Below are positions 1 through 11,200 of a DNA stretch of 60,177 bases, one piece after another (the first letter of the stretch is position 1; the number at the start of each line of letters is the position of its first letter). The position numbers were made by a program, and so were the translations under genes. The stretch is from Polluticaenibacter yanchengensis. GTDB taxonomy: Bacteria > Bacteroidota > Bacteroidia > Chitinophagales > Chitinophagaceae. Location of the stretch: the NCBI GenBank assembly GCA_027854065.1, contig JAQGEF010000024.1, forward strand, positions 1-60,177, in the 5' to 3' direction. The notes under the pieces were generated by a model. That model saw only the letters and a list, made by a program, of their open reading frames with translations, made no database searches and was not told the DNA's origin.

Positions 1-3000
1 TTTACCTCGATCGGTTTGGTAACGCCTGCAGAACAACCGTCTACCGCGATGATGTTTAATGATACGTTTTTAGTACCCGCAGTACTCCACTGTTTGGTCG
101 GATTCTGAACGGTGGAAGTGGTGTTGTCACCAAAGTTCCAGTTCCATCTGTCCACAGCAACACCGTTATTGGTAGATGCTGTTCCTGTAAACTGGGCTGT
201 CGCATTGATACAGCCTGTATAGTTTACTGTATAATCTACTGTTGGTGCAGGAACGACTACAACATCTACTTCGCCATCCACACTGGTGGCACAGCTTTGT
301 GCACTGGTGAAATAAGTAGCAGAAACCGGTATTTTGTAAGTACCTACTGCTGCAAAACTGATGGCCTGGTCTAAGGTATACACATAGTAAGTAGTGAATC
401 CTATTACTTCTGTACGTACCGGTACCGGATTATTTACTGTGATATCGTTAGTTGGTGTAGCTCCTGCTACTTTGCTTAACTGCCAGGTTAATGTAGCAGC
501 TTGCGCTGTTAAATAAACCGTTGGCTTGAACTGCGTACCCACACAAGTGTATTCGTTGGTTGGAGTAGCTATGTTGTTAACGTTTTTATAGGTATCGTTG
601 CTGAATGCGACACGTGGTACCTGGTAACCGAGGTTATAAGAGTAACCGTACACATTTGCAGGAATATTTAACAATCCAACGAATGTTGTATCCGCTTTAA
701 TTGTTGAAACACCTACACCTGCTGCCCAACGTTTCATTACTACTGTGTAGCCCGGATATTTCGGATGCTCATAGGTAATATTGAAAGTAGAGCTGCCATC
801 AATTGTAAGGCTAGGCAGGCTAACTGTAGGAATAACAATATTCACCCAGTTGATACCACCATTACCACGGTATACCAATACTTCTTTCAGACCAAGGTTG
901 ATCGGAGATAAGTACATGAAACCTTCTGAACTACCAGGGTTGGTATATTCATCATTACCACAGTCGTTAAAGTATGTGGTAAGCTGAGCGACCATTACAG
1001 GCTTGTCTGCTTCGATAAACTCCGCATCACGGGTAGTAAATTCATAGAATGCATTTTGTTTTAATCCTGTTAAAACAACGCCGTTGCGTTTTACAACTGT
1101 TGCAGGATCTTTTACAAGCACCCTGAACTGGTTAAACAATCTTTCCGAAGTGTTAATATCGGTAGCTGCCGCAGTAACATTTGCAGTAACATTTGGTGTT
1201 GTTAAGTAATGTGTACCCCATGCCTGTAAAGGATATGACTGCTGCATCATGAACTGATCCGCACCGTTGGCATTTTCCACACAACGGATACCTGTACCCG
1301 AACTACCGGCAAAAACTGCTACCGGATAACAATTACCGCTGCTATTTGGCTTAGAAATAACTTTGGTACCTGATAAATCGAATGATTCATATGCATTGTC
1401 ATAGCTGCTTGAGTTTGGTCTGTAAACCATTCTAATATAAGCACCCTGGATCTGGTAAACTTCCCCTCTGTTTAAAGTAACAGTAAATGGTTGTCCACCT
1501 TTTCTGCCTCCTCTTGTATCACCGCTTGGCGTAATTTCTACGACGGTGTTATCGTTATCTGCAATAACATTTACAAAAGAAGTACCAACCTGTGGCTCCG
1601 GATAACCGGAGAACTGCCTGGTGGCTAAAGTGATATATTCTTTAGCATAAGTACCTGTCGGCAATAATACTGCAGATTTTAAGTACATAGGTGTTGCTAC
1701 GGTACCTACCTGCATTTGTAATTTAACTGAAACCGGTTTTTCTGCTTCAATTAATATACCTCTTTTTGACAATCCTTCAAATACCAGGCGGGCATCATTG
1801 TTACCTGTTCTTGGTAAGAAATCAGATACAGTAGTACCACCTGCAGGGACGTTATAAGTTCTTGTCCAACCGGTACTGTTAATAGAAACGGTCACTTTTG
1901 TCGCTTCTTTTGCTGTGATAGCAAAATTCAGGTTTTGGCCATTTGAGCTTAACATATCCCTGTGGATAGAGTAAGGCGCCCAGAAACGTGTACCAAAAAC
2001 ACTTGAGTCTTTTCCTGTTACAAATACAGGTAATTCAGGTGTTTTACCATCCGTTAAACCTGTAAATTTAGTGATAGCAGTTAATGCAGTGTCTTTGATC
2101 AGGTTATTTAAAGAGTCAATAACGCTGTTTGCTTTAGCTTCCCATACATTACTTGTATTGGTTGTACCCAATTTGATGTAAGATTTTATTGGTAAAGTAT
2201 TTAACCATGAATCATAGAACTGATTCGTAACGGAATACTTATAGTTACCAGAACCTTCTACTTTAGCATCAATGTAATAATACAATGACTGAGCACCGGC
2301 AGCTAAACCCGGAGGTAAAACGCCGCTGTAACGCTGTAACTCTATTTTTGTAGGTACATCATAACCTGCAGCCCAGTTAATAACCGTTACTGTGTCTGTA
2401 CCAAAAGAGAAGGCTTGTCTTTGTCCTGCAACCGGAGTTGCCGGAGTGGCTGTTAATACCGGAGGTACAACAGTCGGGTGGAATTCGAACGCACCTAAAT
2501 CCGGTACACCTGCGGTTAAGGTCTCTGAACGGACATTACCTAATTTATCGGCAGTATTACCTGTGATTTGAATACCACGGCCTTGTAATGCCCAGTTTTT
2601 ATTGTTGTTCAATACCGGACGTAAATCATCGATAGCGGTGAATACCGGTTCTGCAAAAATGGAATTCATTTCTACACCCCAGTCATTCCTATACTCATTC
2701 ATTGTGTTATAATCTTTATTGAATGAGCCACCGGTCGGGCCTTTTTTAATTGTAACTGTACCTGGTGTATAGTATAGATTATAATCCATAAATACGTGTT
2801 CCGGAGTATAGTTTACAAACATTGCCGGACCTCCTTTCGAATTCACAAAAACGTTGTTCAGGAATTTGGTAAAGCCACCTGTACTTACATACTGATGATC
2901 TAAATACAAACCTGCATTGTAAATACCTTTAGCAGGAGAAGTGTTTAACACCGTATTATTGTAGTAGTTACCCCACCTGATATTATTGGAATAAATACCT

Positions 3001-6000
3001 GCGGCATAAGTGTAGTTGACAGTGCCATCTATAGATGATTCTACACTGATTTCATTGTTGTACACATCAATAAAATCTCCTGACTGGTTATGAATACCAA
3101 CCGTTAAACTGGTCAGATCACCTCTGTTTACAATACGGTTATTCCAAATTTTGGATACTTTATCGGTGGTAGAATTTGAACCGGTATTGTAGATACCATA
3201 TGAATAACCATCATTATCCGTAACAAAAATATTGTTATTGTTAACGTTCAAAGCGGTGTCACAATTAGACAGGTAAATGGCATATACCCCTTGTCCAAAA
3301 GATGCTTTAAAGTAATCTGTTTTCAGATTAATGGTATTCTTAGCAATGGTAACATAAGTAGCATTCTGAACAATAATCGGCTGATGTAAAGTACTGTCGA
3401 AAGTATTATTCTCTATTACATGCTTAGATGCGAACTCTGTAGCACTTGGCCCTGAAATATAAACACCCTTAGCACCTTTTATAAATTTAGAATTCTTAAT
3501 CACTAAATTTACTCCGGTATAGTTATTGGCGGCGTGAATACCTGTATGCATTGTCTGATCTGCACCATAAGTACCATAAGCTGTAATATCCGGGTTCTGA
3601 GCTCTTACTACAAGACCATCAAATGTATTGTATGATGCATTATTAAGAAGGTCAAAAGTTCTGCTATAGGTAGGATTGACAGAAGCAACCGTCATATTCT
3701 TAAAGGAGAAATAATTCGTGCTATCCATTCTTACTGTATAGTTATTTGCAGCAGCTTCGGCATTAAACCATAATTCAGTACCTGTAGCTACACCATTTGC
3801 ACTTTGAAAAGTAACAGTGTTCACTGCAGATGTATTTTGAATATAGCCTATTTTAATTTGCTCGTTATAAGAATTTGGCGCTACATTAAAAATGATCGGA
3901 CCTGCAATACCACAAGATAAAGCGGCAACGGCATCATTAAATGAATTGAAGTTCCTTGTTCCGGTCGGATCGCTTGGCTTGGTCTTATCTATGGTATAAG
4001 TACCGGCCGGAAAGAATCCGCCAATCTCAATTCTTACCGGTACAGAGTATATTGGAGTACCGCCATTACAAGATACTGCAGCTCTGTAATAAAGTGTATT
4101 ATTGCCTGCAGTGAACCTGTGTGGAGGCGCTTGTAACGGATCTGAAATATTAGACCAGGTACCGGTTGTACTGGCAGCTGATTGCCACTGATACGTTAAG
4201 CCTAGGCCTACATCATTTCCTTTCAGGTTTAATACAATACTTCTATCCACACAAGTAGTAATACCGACACTGGAAAAAGATTCCCCAGCTAAGAATGTTG
4301 TGTTACAACTTGGTAAAGAGTATTCTATTGCCCCGATATCCGGTGTGGTGGCGCTTCTGGTTGTACCATTTAAATCGGCAGTTACACCAGGAACAGGAAT
4401 ACCTTTGTCCGCAAATGCTGCAGATGTTGGTGTAAAGTCAAACGCACCTGCATTTTTAAAGCCAGGATTGATCTCGTTTGAATTCAAATCAACATTTGTT
4501 CCAGTTTGCCAATCTGCTAATTTCTTAAATAATTTATCTTTTGCCCAACCAACATTAATAGTAGGGTGATTATTGGTAAAGAAAGTATTATTGTTAAAAT
4601 CGAAGATGTTGTTCCTGGTTTCAGCCAGGTAATAACCATACTTGATACCAGATCCGTTTCTTGAGATAGATAATAGGTTGTTTTTAAACTTCACAACAGT
4701 TGTTAATGAAGTATTGTAAAAACCATAAGTCGGCGCAGTTGCTACAGACGTTAAATCATCAAAAGATACTGTATTGTAATAGTAATAGATGAAATCTGAA
4801 CCTAAGTTATAAAATGCATATAACTGGCCATTACTTTTTATATTATAAATGAGGTTATTAGAAACAATATTTTCGTAACCTAAGTCCGCATCGCTGTTTG
4901 ATGTGTAAAACGCATAAAAAGCATTGGTTGTTTCTGCCTGAGCTTCAAAAATGCTATGGATCTTATTCCTGTTATACAAACCTGCCAGGTTGGCGCCCGT
5001 CATATAAATAACAGAAACACTTGTTGGGCTGGTCATTCTGCTTAACCTGTGAAACTCATTACCTTCTACTTTAGTAAAAGCGGTACCACTTACGTAAATA
5101 CCGTATTGATAGAAGTTGATGATTTTATTGTTTCTTATAGTATTATACCAAACCGGATCAGTAGCAGTACCAAAAACTGTAATACTAACACCGCCACCAC
5201 TTATTGTATTGTTTTCAATAAGGTTTCCGGTACCACTTTTAGCAGAAGCGAATGTAGCGGAACTACCATCTGTTAAAATGATACCGCCAAAAGAAGTGCT
5301 GGTAGCACTGCTTAATGCTTCAATAGTGGAGTTGATGATTTTATTTGAATCCGCGTTGTTCTTCAGATGAACGCCATAACCATAAGATGTTCCGCTTGCT
5401 TCAATTTTTAAATTGTCAAACGTTACATGGTCTGTACCGTTCAGGATAATAGTACCTCTGTCGGTATTGCTTGAAGATGCAAACTTGATTTTGGCTGCAT
5501 TCCCTTTAAACACAATGGTATTGGTAGCCGATGCGCCAGGTATAGCGTCCATTATCAATTGTTCATTATAATCCGTTCCGGTATTTACTACATTTACGAC
5601 AACTGGTCCGTTAATACCACATTTCAATGCATTATTGTAAGCATCATTAAATGATTTAAACGCTGTAGCAGTATTGTTAGCTAATGTATTATCAATGGTT
5701 AAATTACCGCTTATCAATGGAGTTGCATTTAACTGGAAACCTGCGCTGGTTGCAGAGGCCCCGGTAGCTGTACAGGTTATAATAACTCGGTAGTAGCTAG
5801 AGGCTAACTGAGTACCAACATAAGTGGAGTTTGTCGCTCCGTTAATATTGGTCCAGGTAGAATTATTAGCGGAACTTTGCCATTGGTAAGTTAATGAAGA
5901 TGCCAATGTAGCACCATTCAAGGATAATGTAAAGGCATTTGCACCGCATGTAGAAGCTACAGACGAAACAATTGTGCCGGTAATCGGCGTACCGGTACAT

Positions 6001-6656
6001 TCCGGCAATGCCTTCCATGTAAACCTGGTATTCGGCCTGTTATTTTGGGCTGCACCGCCGGAAATGGCCATATTACACCCATTTCCATTACCAACATTGT
6101 AGTTTGACGATACAAAGCCAGGGTTAGAATTATACACCGATGCGTTAGCATAATTAAATGGCGCACCATCTTTTCCGCTGCACACTTCTACAATTAAATT
6201 GTCGGTACCATTCCATACCAACGGGGCATTTAATGTAAAAGAGATCCAGCCTGCTGTATGTGTTACATCTGTAGGACTTGATTCAACAATACTACCGGAA
6301 TAGGCTGCCCATGTTGTATTATTTAAAACGGTTGCCTGGGTAGGCCCAACCTTTACAACAAAGCCTTCGGTAACAGAGCCTGCCATTGTTGCAGCTCTGA
6401 TATTAAATTTAATAGCACTGATAGTGCCTGTATTCATTCCTGCAGTACGCAATTCCGCCGCACGAAACAGATATTGTGCTCGGCTACTTTCCGATACATC
6501 CGGAAAAGGTGTTGGAAATGCATACTGAGTGTTAGATGTAGTACCCGTTCCTAATGTTATATCTGTCTGGGAATAGGCTTTTCCAAAAAAACCAACCCAA
6601 AAGAGTAACTGTAAAAACAAGTATCTACTAAATCCTGAAAATAAATTTCTTCTCAT
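1..6656 (-). CDS. Giant secreted beta-helix / IgGFc-binding-like / PKD surface protein, partial
   Basis: The reading frame is open for about 2218 codons from the ATG at 6656 and runs off the left edge, so the C-terminus (where a T9SS sorting domain would be expected) is not visible. A signal peptide of about 29 residues ends in AYSQ. In order I see an N-terminal jelly-roll-like region; an Ig-like segment with a SLTYQWQSS motif (about 225-315); a polar N-rich right-handed beta-helix-like block (about 320-690) closing on DIGAIEY; a second Ig-like segment and beta-helix block (about 785-1350) closing on DLGAFEF; an IgGFc-binding-like region (about 1555-1960); and a PKD-like domain at the edge (WNWNFGDNTTS). 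The DIGAIEY-type endings are typical of choice-of-anchor Q proteins. It is probably a T9SS-exported adhesin or matrix protein. The architecture is read from sequence; the function is inference. Confidence 0.85.
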   Translation of the reverse strand, partial: MRRNLFSGFSRYLFLQLLFWVGFFGKAYSQTDITLGTGTTSNTQYAFPTPFPDVSESSRAQYLFRAAELRTAGMNTGTISAIKFNIRAATMAGSVTEGFVVKVGPTQATVLNNTTWAAYSGSIVESSPTDVTHTAGWISFTLNAPLVWNGTDNLIVEVCSGKDGAPFNYANASVYNSNPGFVSSNYNVGNGNGCNMAISGGAAQNNRPNTRFTWKALPECTGTPITGTIVSSVASTCGANAFTLSLNGATLASSLTYQWQSSANNSTWTNINGATNSTYVGTQLASSYYRVIITCTATGASATSAGFQLNATPLISGNLTIDNTLANNTATAFKSFNDAYNNALKCGINGPVVVNVVNTGTDYNEQLIMDAIPGASATNTIVFKGNAAKIKFASSSNTDRGTIILNGTDHVTFDNLKIEASGTSYGYGVHLKNNADSNKIINSTIEALSSATSTSFGGIILTDGSSATFASAKSGTGNLIENNTISGGGVSITVFGTATDPVWYNTIRNNKIINFYQYGIYVSGTAFTKVEGNEFHRLSRMTSPTSVSVIYMTGANLAGLYNRNKIHSIFEAQAETTNAFYAFYTSNSDADLGYENIVSNNLIYNIKSNGQLYAFYNLGSDFIYYYYNTVSFDDLTSVATAPTYGFYNTSLTTVVKFKNNLLSISRNGSGIKYGYYLAETRNNIFDFNNNTFFTNNHPTINVGWAKDKLFKKLADWQTGTNVDLNSNEINPGFKNAGAFDFTPTSAAFADKGIPVPGVTADLNGTTRSATTPDIGAIEYSLPSCNTTFLAGESFSSVGITTCVDRSIVLNLKGNDVGLGLTYQWQSAASTTGTWSNISDPLQAPPHRFTAGNNTLYYRAAVSCNGGTPIYSVPVRIEIGGFFPAGTYTIDKTKPSDPTGTRNFNSFNDAVAALSCGIAGPIIFNVAPNSYNEQIKIGYIQNTSAVNTVTFQSANGVATGTELWFNAEAAANNYTVRMDSTNYFSFKNMTVASVNPTYSRTFDLLNNASYNTFDGLVVRAQNPDITAYGTYGADQTMHTGIHAANNYTGVNLVIKNSKFIKGAKGVYISGPSATEFASKHVIENNTFDSTLHQPIIVQNATYVTIAKNTINLKTDYFKASFGQGVYAIYLSNCDTALNVNNNNIFVTDNDGYSYGIYNTGSNSTTDKVSKIWNNRIVNRGDLTSLTVGIHNQSGDFIDVYNNEISVESSIDGTVNYTYAAGIYSNNIRWGNYYNNTVLNTSPAKGIYNAGLYLDHQYVSTGGFTKFLNNVFVNSKGGPAMFVNYTPEHVFMDYNLYYTPGTVTIKKGPTGGSFNKDYNTMNEYRNDWGVEMNSIFAEPVFTAIDDLRPVLNNNKNWALQGRGIQITGNTADKLGNVRSETLTAGVPDLGAFEFHPTVVPPVLTATPATPVAGQRQAFSFGTDTVTVINWAAGYDVPTKIELQRYSGVLPPGLAAGAQSLYYYIDAKVEGSGNYKYSVTNQFYDSWLNTLPIKSYIKLGTTNTSNVWEAKANSVIDSLNNLIKDTALTAITKFTGLTDGKTPELPVFVTGKDSSVFGTRFWAPYSIHRDMLSSNGQNLNFAITAKEATKVTVSINSTGWTRTYNVPAGGTTVSDFLPRTGNNDARLVFEGLSKRGILIEAEKPVSVKLQMQVGTVATPMYLKSAVLLPTGTYAKEYITLATRQFSGYPEPQVGTSFVNVIADNDNTVVEITPSGDTRGGRKGGQPFTVTLNRGEVYQIQGAYIRMVYRPNSSSYDNAYESFDLSGTKVISKPNSSGNCYPVAVFAGSSGTGIRCVENANGADQFMMQQSYPLQAWGTHYLTTPNVTANVTAAATDINTSERLFNQFRVLVKDPATVVKRNGVVLTGLKQNAFYEFTTRDAEFIEADKPVMVAQLTTYFNDCGNDEYTNPGSSEGFMYLSPINLGLKEVLVYRGNGGINWVNIVIPTVSLPSLTIDGSSTFNITYEHPKYPGYTVVMKRWAAGVGVSTIKADTTFVGLLNIPANVYGYSYNLGYQVPRVAFSNDTYKNVNNIATPTNEYTCVGTQFKPTVYLTAQAATLTWQLSKVAGATPTNDITVNNPVPVRTEVIGFTTYYVYTLDQAISFAAVGTYKIPVSATYFTSAQSCATSVDGEVDVVVVPAPTVDYTVNYTGCINATAQFTGTASTNNGVAVDRWNWNFGDNTTSTVQNPTKQWSTAGTKNVSLNIIAVDGCSAGVTKPIEV

Positions 6657-6869
6657 TTAATTCGCATTTAGTTGAAAATTTAAAAAACGGCATTTATTCG
6701 TTTATAACTGAGATAGTCCCGAAAACAGTTATAAACATCACGATTAAAGCTTGCGTAAAAATATCGAATAGAGGGTACTTAACTATATGTTAACGCTGTT
6801 TCAAAGCAAAATCAGGTGTAAACACCTACTTTAAGCCTATTAAACATATTAATATTTTGTTTAGGATAT

Positions 6870-7011
6870 GGGGCTATCGGCCATAGGATTGCTACCCAGC
6901 AGGTGCCCGGTGTACTGCAGGGTGCCGTACTCGCCGTTAACTGTACCGTTTTATATAATTACAAAGGGCTCGTACCGGGCATACGCCCGCCTGCTGTCCA
7001 CCGCAGCCTTT
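6870..7011 (+). repeat. Family A intergenic element, copy 1
   Basis: It starts GGGGCTATC and ends CCGCAGCCT; the last base has drifted from the usual AGCCC. After GGGGCT come 24 bases, then CAGGTGCCCGGTG in place of the common CATTTGTCCGGCG, then TACTGCAGGG. The centre can pair imperfectly around GTACTCGCC and GGGCTCGTACC. It lies in the 490-bp divergent space between the giant protein and the glycosyltransferase. Apart from this element I see no gene there. Confidence 0.7.
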
Positions 7012-7146
7012 GAGCATTTGTAATTCTAACCGGCAATGCCTGGTAGCACTTCTGACTCCTGTATTCCGGACATCCTCTATTAATAAGAATACATTTCAAA
7101 TATCCCGGCATTTGTATAATAACGTACCTTCGAAAAAAATGCATCG

Positions 7147-7800
7147 ATGGCCATTCCTAAAATTATTGTTCAGACTTTTAAATCAGATAAGTTACCCTGG
7201 ATCACCCGTTTTCATATCAACCGGATGAAGAAAAAAAATCCGGGCTGGCGGTATGAATTTTATGATGATAAACGTATCCTGGATTTCTTTGAGAAGGAAT
7301 ATTCAAAGGAATATGTTGACGCTTATAAAAGTTTGACAATAGGCGCTGCTAAAGCTGATTTTTTCAGGTATGCTGTTTTATACAAGACCGGTGGCGTGTA
7401 TGTAGATGTTGACGGCTATGTAAAAACGCCTTTTGATAAATTTTTGCGTGATGAGGATGTTTCTGTAGTCAGTAACGAGGGAAATCCTGGTATTTACTGC
7501 CAGTGGGCTTTAATTTTTGATAAAGGACATCCTTTTTTAAAGAGAGTTCTGGAGAAGGTACTGGATAATATCCAGAAGCGCAAATATCCTCACGATGTTC
7601 ATAAAACGACCGGGCCAACGGTGTTTACGGAAGGTGTGAATGAAGTACTCAGTGAAAGCCCTGAAACACCACATCGTTTTTTGGGTATTGATTACGAAGG
7701 CCATATACGCCCGAAATATAAGTTTGGCAGAATATTTTTATATGGTAAAAAATCGGAGCACTGGCGTAAAAAGCAGCAGACACAGGAAATAATTAAATAG
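7147..7800 (+). CDS. GT32-like glycosyltransferase (DXD sugar-binding family)
   Basis: A 217-residue soluble protein resembling bacterial capsule/LPS glycosyltransferases of the Gly_transf_sug (OCH1/GT32) family. The signatures are the N-terminal IPKIIVQTFKSD, the KADFFRYAVLYKTGGVYVDVD block (about 74-94) carrying the DxD nucleotide-sugar/metal site, and a later W-rich C-terminal stretch. It would transfer a sugar from a nucleotide donor to a surface polysaccharide or lipid at the cytoplasmic face. No signal peptide or membrane segment is seen. It stands alone, with family A elements on both sides and no polysaccharide cluster nearby. The donor sugar and acceptor cannot be read from sequence. 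Confidence 0.88.
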   Translation: MAIPKIIVQTFKSDKLPWITRFHINRMKKKNPGWRYEFYDDKRILDFFEKEYSKEYVDAYKSLTIGAAKADFFRYAVLYKTGGVYVDVDGYVKTPFDKFLRDEDVSVVSNEGNPGIYCQWALIFDKGHPFLKRVLEKVLDNIQKRKYPHDVHKTTGPTVFTEGVNEVLSESPETPHRFLGIDYEGHIRPKYKFGRIFLYGKKSEHWRKKQQTQEIIK

Positions 7801-7838
7801 GATTCTATAGCTGGTACGGTCATTAATAAGATCATATA

Positions 7839-8009
7839 CTAACGTAAGACATCATTGTGGATGCATGGTTTTAAAATGTATTCATTGATTTTATTTTGAG
7901 ACCGGGATTTCAAGTACAGTGCTGCGGCTCTATCAATTGAATATTTTTCCGCTGATGACGCAGAATAATACAATTGCTGATTGGCGCTAATTTTTTGGAA
8001 TATACCCAT
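7839..8009 (-). CDS. Possible small ORF, unrecognised
   Basis: An open frame of 56 codons from an ATG at 8009, with a GTG four codons earlier, in the convergent gap between the glycosyltransferase and the AAA+ gene. The composition is plausible for a small soluble or fragmentary protein (Y-, K- and S-rich, about two Cys). I recognise no family and see no clear promoter. It may be a chance ORF or a gene remnant. Confidence 0.2.
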   Translation of the reverse strand: MGIFQKISANQQLYYSASSAEKYSIDRAAALYLKSRSQNKINEYILKPCIHNDVLR

Positions 8010-8106
8010 GATTATTTGCACATTAAACTAGCCTCATTCGCTCAATTTAACTATATTTCATTGTTTGTCAATACCTTTAAGCGCTGAATAATGGTAAAAT
8101 GTTCAA

Positions 8107-8266
8107 GGGCTGCCGGATGCAATGGGCACCGCCTTAGCGGTGGCCCCGTGCCGGAAACAAGTAAGTTATGCATATAGCTACAGGTATAAAATGAAACGGC
8201 TGCACGGGGCGGCACCCCATAGCAGCCGGAACTGAAGTGTAAGCAATGTTAAATGTTCATAGCCCC
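8107..8266 (-). repeat. Family A intergenic element, copy 2
   Basis: On the minus strand it begins GGGGCTATGAACATT, 12 bases after the stop codon of the 1616-residue gene, and ends CATCCGGCAGCCC followed by TTGAACA. It holds the GTTCCGGC variant of the internal box and GC-rich arms that can pair (GCACGGGGC at 8203-8211 with GCCCCGTGC near 8143), plus a local hairpin CACCGC-CTTA-GCGGTG. Confidence 0.7.
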
Positions 8267-8277
8267 AAATCGTATTA

Positions 8278-11200
8278 TCACTTTTTATCCAGGCTTTGTT
8301 TAATTAATTCCACGCTCTTGTTAAATGCGGCAAACTGCTCAGCTATCTGTAATAACCCCTGCTGGCCACCCATATATTTTACGGCATTGTTTTTTACAAA
8401 AACAGCTTTGATATCCTCCCATCTTTTTGCTTCACCTGGTGTAATAATGCCGGTCATTTCCTTATACTTTAGCATATTGGCTTCCGCCGCACTGGTAAGG
8501 GTCTGACTTTCATTCTCGTAATGTGACAGTAACAATACATCCAGCTCGGTATCATTCATAATGGGCACGACCTTGCTTACCAGTTTATTCATATCCCGGT
8601 AGGACCCTTGCAGTTTAAATGCCGGTTCTACGCGGTAAGCATCATCCATTGCAGCGCTTTCTATGTACCGGCTATTGACTTTCATAACGACGTCCCGGAT
8701 TGCCACCACTTTTTTTACAACGCTGGTATAGGTATCCAGCTCCTGCCTGCTTACGTTTGTTTTAATGGCACTTTCATCTACAAAACCATTTTCCACACCG
8801 GCTATAATGGTGTATAAATCCTCGCTGCTTTTGGAAGATAATTCATTCAGGACCGGGTTGGAGGTCACCGCATTTTCTATCAGGCTTAGCTTAAATAAAT
8901 GGTCATTACTACCTATGATATCCCCAAGATTGTAGATGTCCGATCGGTTGGCCAGCATATCAGGAATTTTAAATTTCTCCCCGCTTTCGGTATATGGATT
9001 TCCTGCCATTACAATACAGAAGCGTTTGCTACGCATATCATAGGTTTTAGCCTGCCCTTCAAAAACCCCTTCTATACGCCGGGTGCCATCTGCCAGTGAA
9101 ATAAACTTCTGCAAAAACTCGGGGCTACAGTGCTGGATATCGTCTATGTACAACATGACGTTGTTACCCATTTCCAGGCCAAGATTCAGCTTTTTAAGCT
9201 CCTCCCTGGCGGCAGAGTTAGTCGCACTCATCGGATCTACGCTGGTAATATCATGGCCTAATGCGGGCCCGTTTATTTTCATGAATACCAGGCCTAAGTG
9301 GCTGGCAACATATTCCATTAATGTGGTTTTACCATAGCCGGGTGGTGACACCAATAATAACATACCGCTTCTGTCTGTGCGGCGGTTATTACCGCTGGCA
9401 CCAAGTTGCCTGCTGAGATTGTTTCCAATCAATGACAGGTACACCTGGTCTATGAGTTTATTGCGTACAAATGAGGTTAGTACTTTTGGCTCAAACTCGT
9501 GTAAGCGCAATACCTGGCGTTCATCGGCTATGAGTTGTGAACGCAAACGGCGATACTCGTTGTACATTGGAATATCCGTGGTTGCAAAGTCATTGAGTTT
9601 ATCCATAAAAGCATGATAATTGAAGGTGTACTTACCATCATTTATCAACGTGTGACTACCATAAAACCCTTCTAATACAACAACAGGATATTCCGCGATA
9701 ACAATATCGTTGGAGTAATCTCTAAACAATTCCAATGCGACAATTTCATACGCAAATGAAAAGTTTTCAGGATTATTTTTATCATTCAAAAATGCCATTA
9801 CCCATTGGTAACACAACTGTAATTTTTGTACTAAATTATCCGCATTTTTTACTGACGCTTTAAATACATGATCTGCTTCCCTGAATGCTAATGCTTCATG
9901 AAATTTCTCATTCAACTGAATAGCTTTCTGGCTGAAAGTAAAGCTGGTAGCGATCTGCCATTCTTCCAGTAAATAATGGGCTATTGCTGTTTTATGTGCC
10001 TCTATTTTTGGTAAAAATGCGGCGTCAACGGCAAAGACATTTAGTTTGTCCAGCAACGCTGTTATTATGTAAGGGGCTTTTGTACCGTTTCCGAAGAACT
10101 GATTGATCTCACCGGCACTTTTTATGGCATTGCCTATCCGCTCAATCTCTTTTTTATCCAAACTATGCACAAAAAACTGGGCATAAGCCCTTACATCTGA
10201 ATTATACCTTAAGATACCTAAATGATGGTGTTTTTGTATGAGTGCTTTTAAGATTAAAAAGGCATCGGCATCATGGACGCCTTTTATATACCCTTCGGTA
10301 TAATTTTTAGACGCTTCTTCTCTTACCAGTTGCAGAAGTGCATCCTCCGACAAAGATTCAAGGGCTTCATTAGATTGAAATATTTTATATGCCAGGTATT
10401 CTGAGCGGTAAACCAGGTCATTTTCGGATACATACTCCTGCATACCGTATTTTTCCAATGTTAGCAAGCGGGTATCGCTTACTTTCTTGTAAAAATCTGT
10501 ACTGGTTAAATGATAATTGAGCTGGTTGTTTTTATTGATAATGGTCAGCTCCAGTGGCTGCCTGTTTACAGCAAATTTGTGCTCACCGAAACGGATCACA
10601 TTTTCGCCGTCCTCAAATAAATCCAGCTTATCTTTTAACTGGCGTTTAGAATCTTCGATTGCTGCTTTTAACCTGGTCTCTAAAGTTTCTACTTTAGATG
10701 CTTCGTCCATCGCCTTTAATTGTTCTATGATCTGGCGATACTTGCTCACCATTATATCCCCGGCAAAATAGGCGTTAATCGCTTCAACAGATTTTTGTGT
10801 CTGCGATTTTTTCACCACTCCATTTAATATACGAATAGCGGTTTGCTCCAATTGAGTGGCTTGTTTAGATTGTTGCTCCATCAACTGGCTCCTGCGATTG
10901 TCAAACGCTAATTGAACCTCTTCACGCTTCTCTAATATTGCTGTACTAAAGGTTTCAAAACCGGAGAAACGATTCTCTAACTCTTCTATCTGAATGGTTA
11001 CTTTATTTAAGTAATCATCAATTTTATCAACTGTATTTGCAAGGTCTAAATAGTTAATAATACTTTGATCTACCAGTTTGAGCTGCGCTGCAAAATCTGC
11101 AGTCGCTTCATTAATACCCAGGCTATCTATCTTATTCTTAATACCGGCTTTAGCCTGGTTAAGTGTAGAAAAAATAAGGGCAATATTATCGATGATTTTT

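Noticed and set aside
6870..7011. Family A elements considered as integron attC sites
   Set aside because: They lack the RYYYAAC/GTTRRRY core sites, no integrase is nearby, and they are dispersed rather than arrayed with cassettes.
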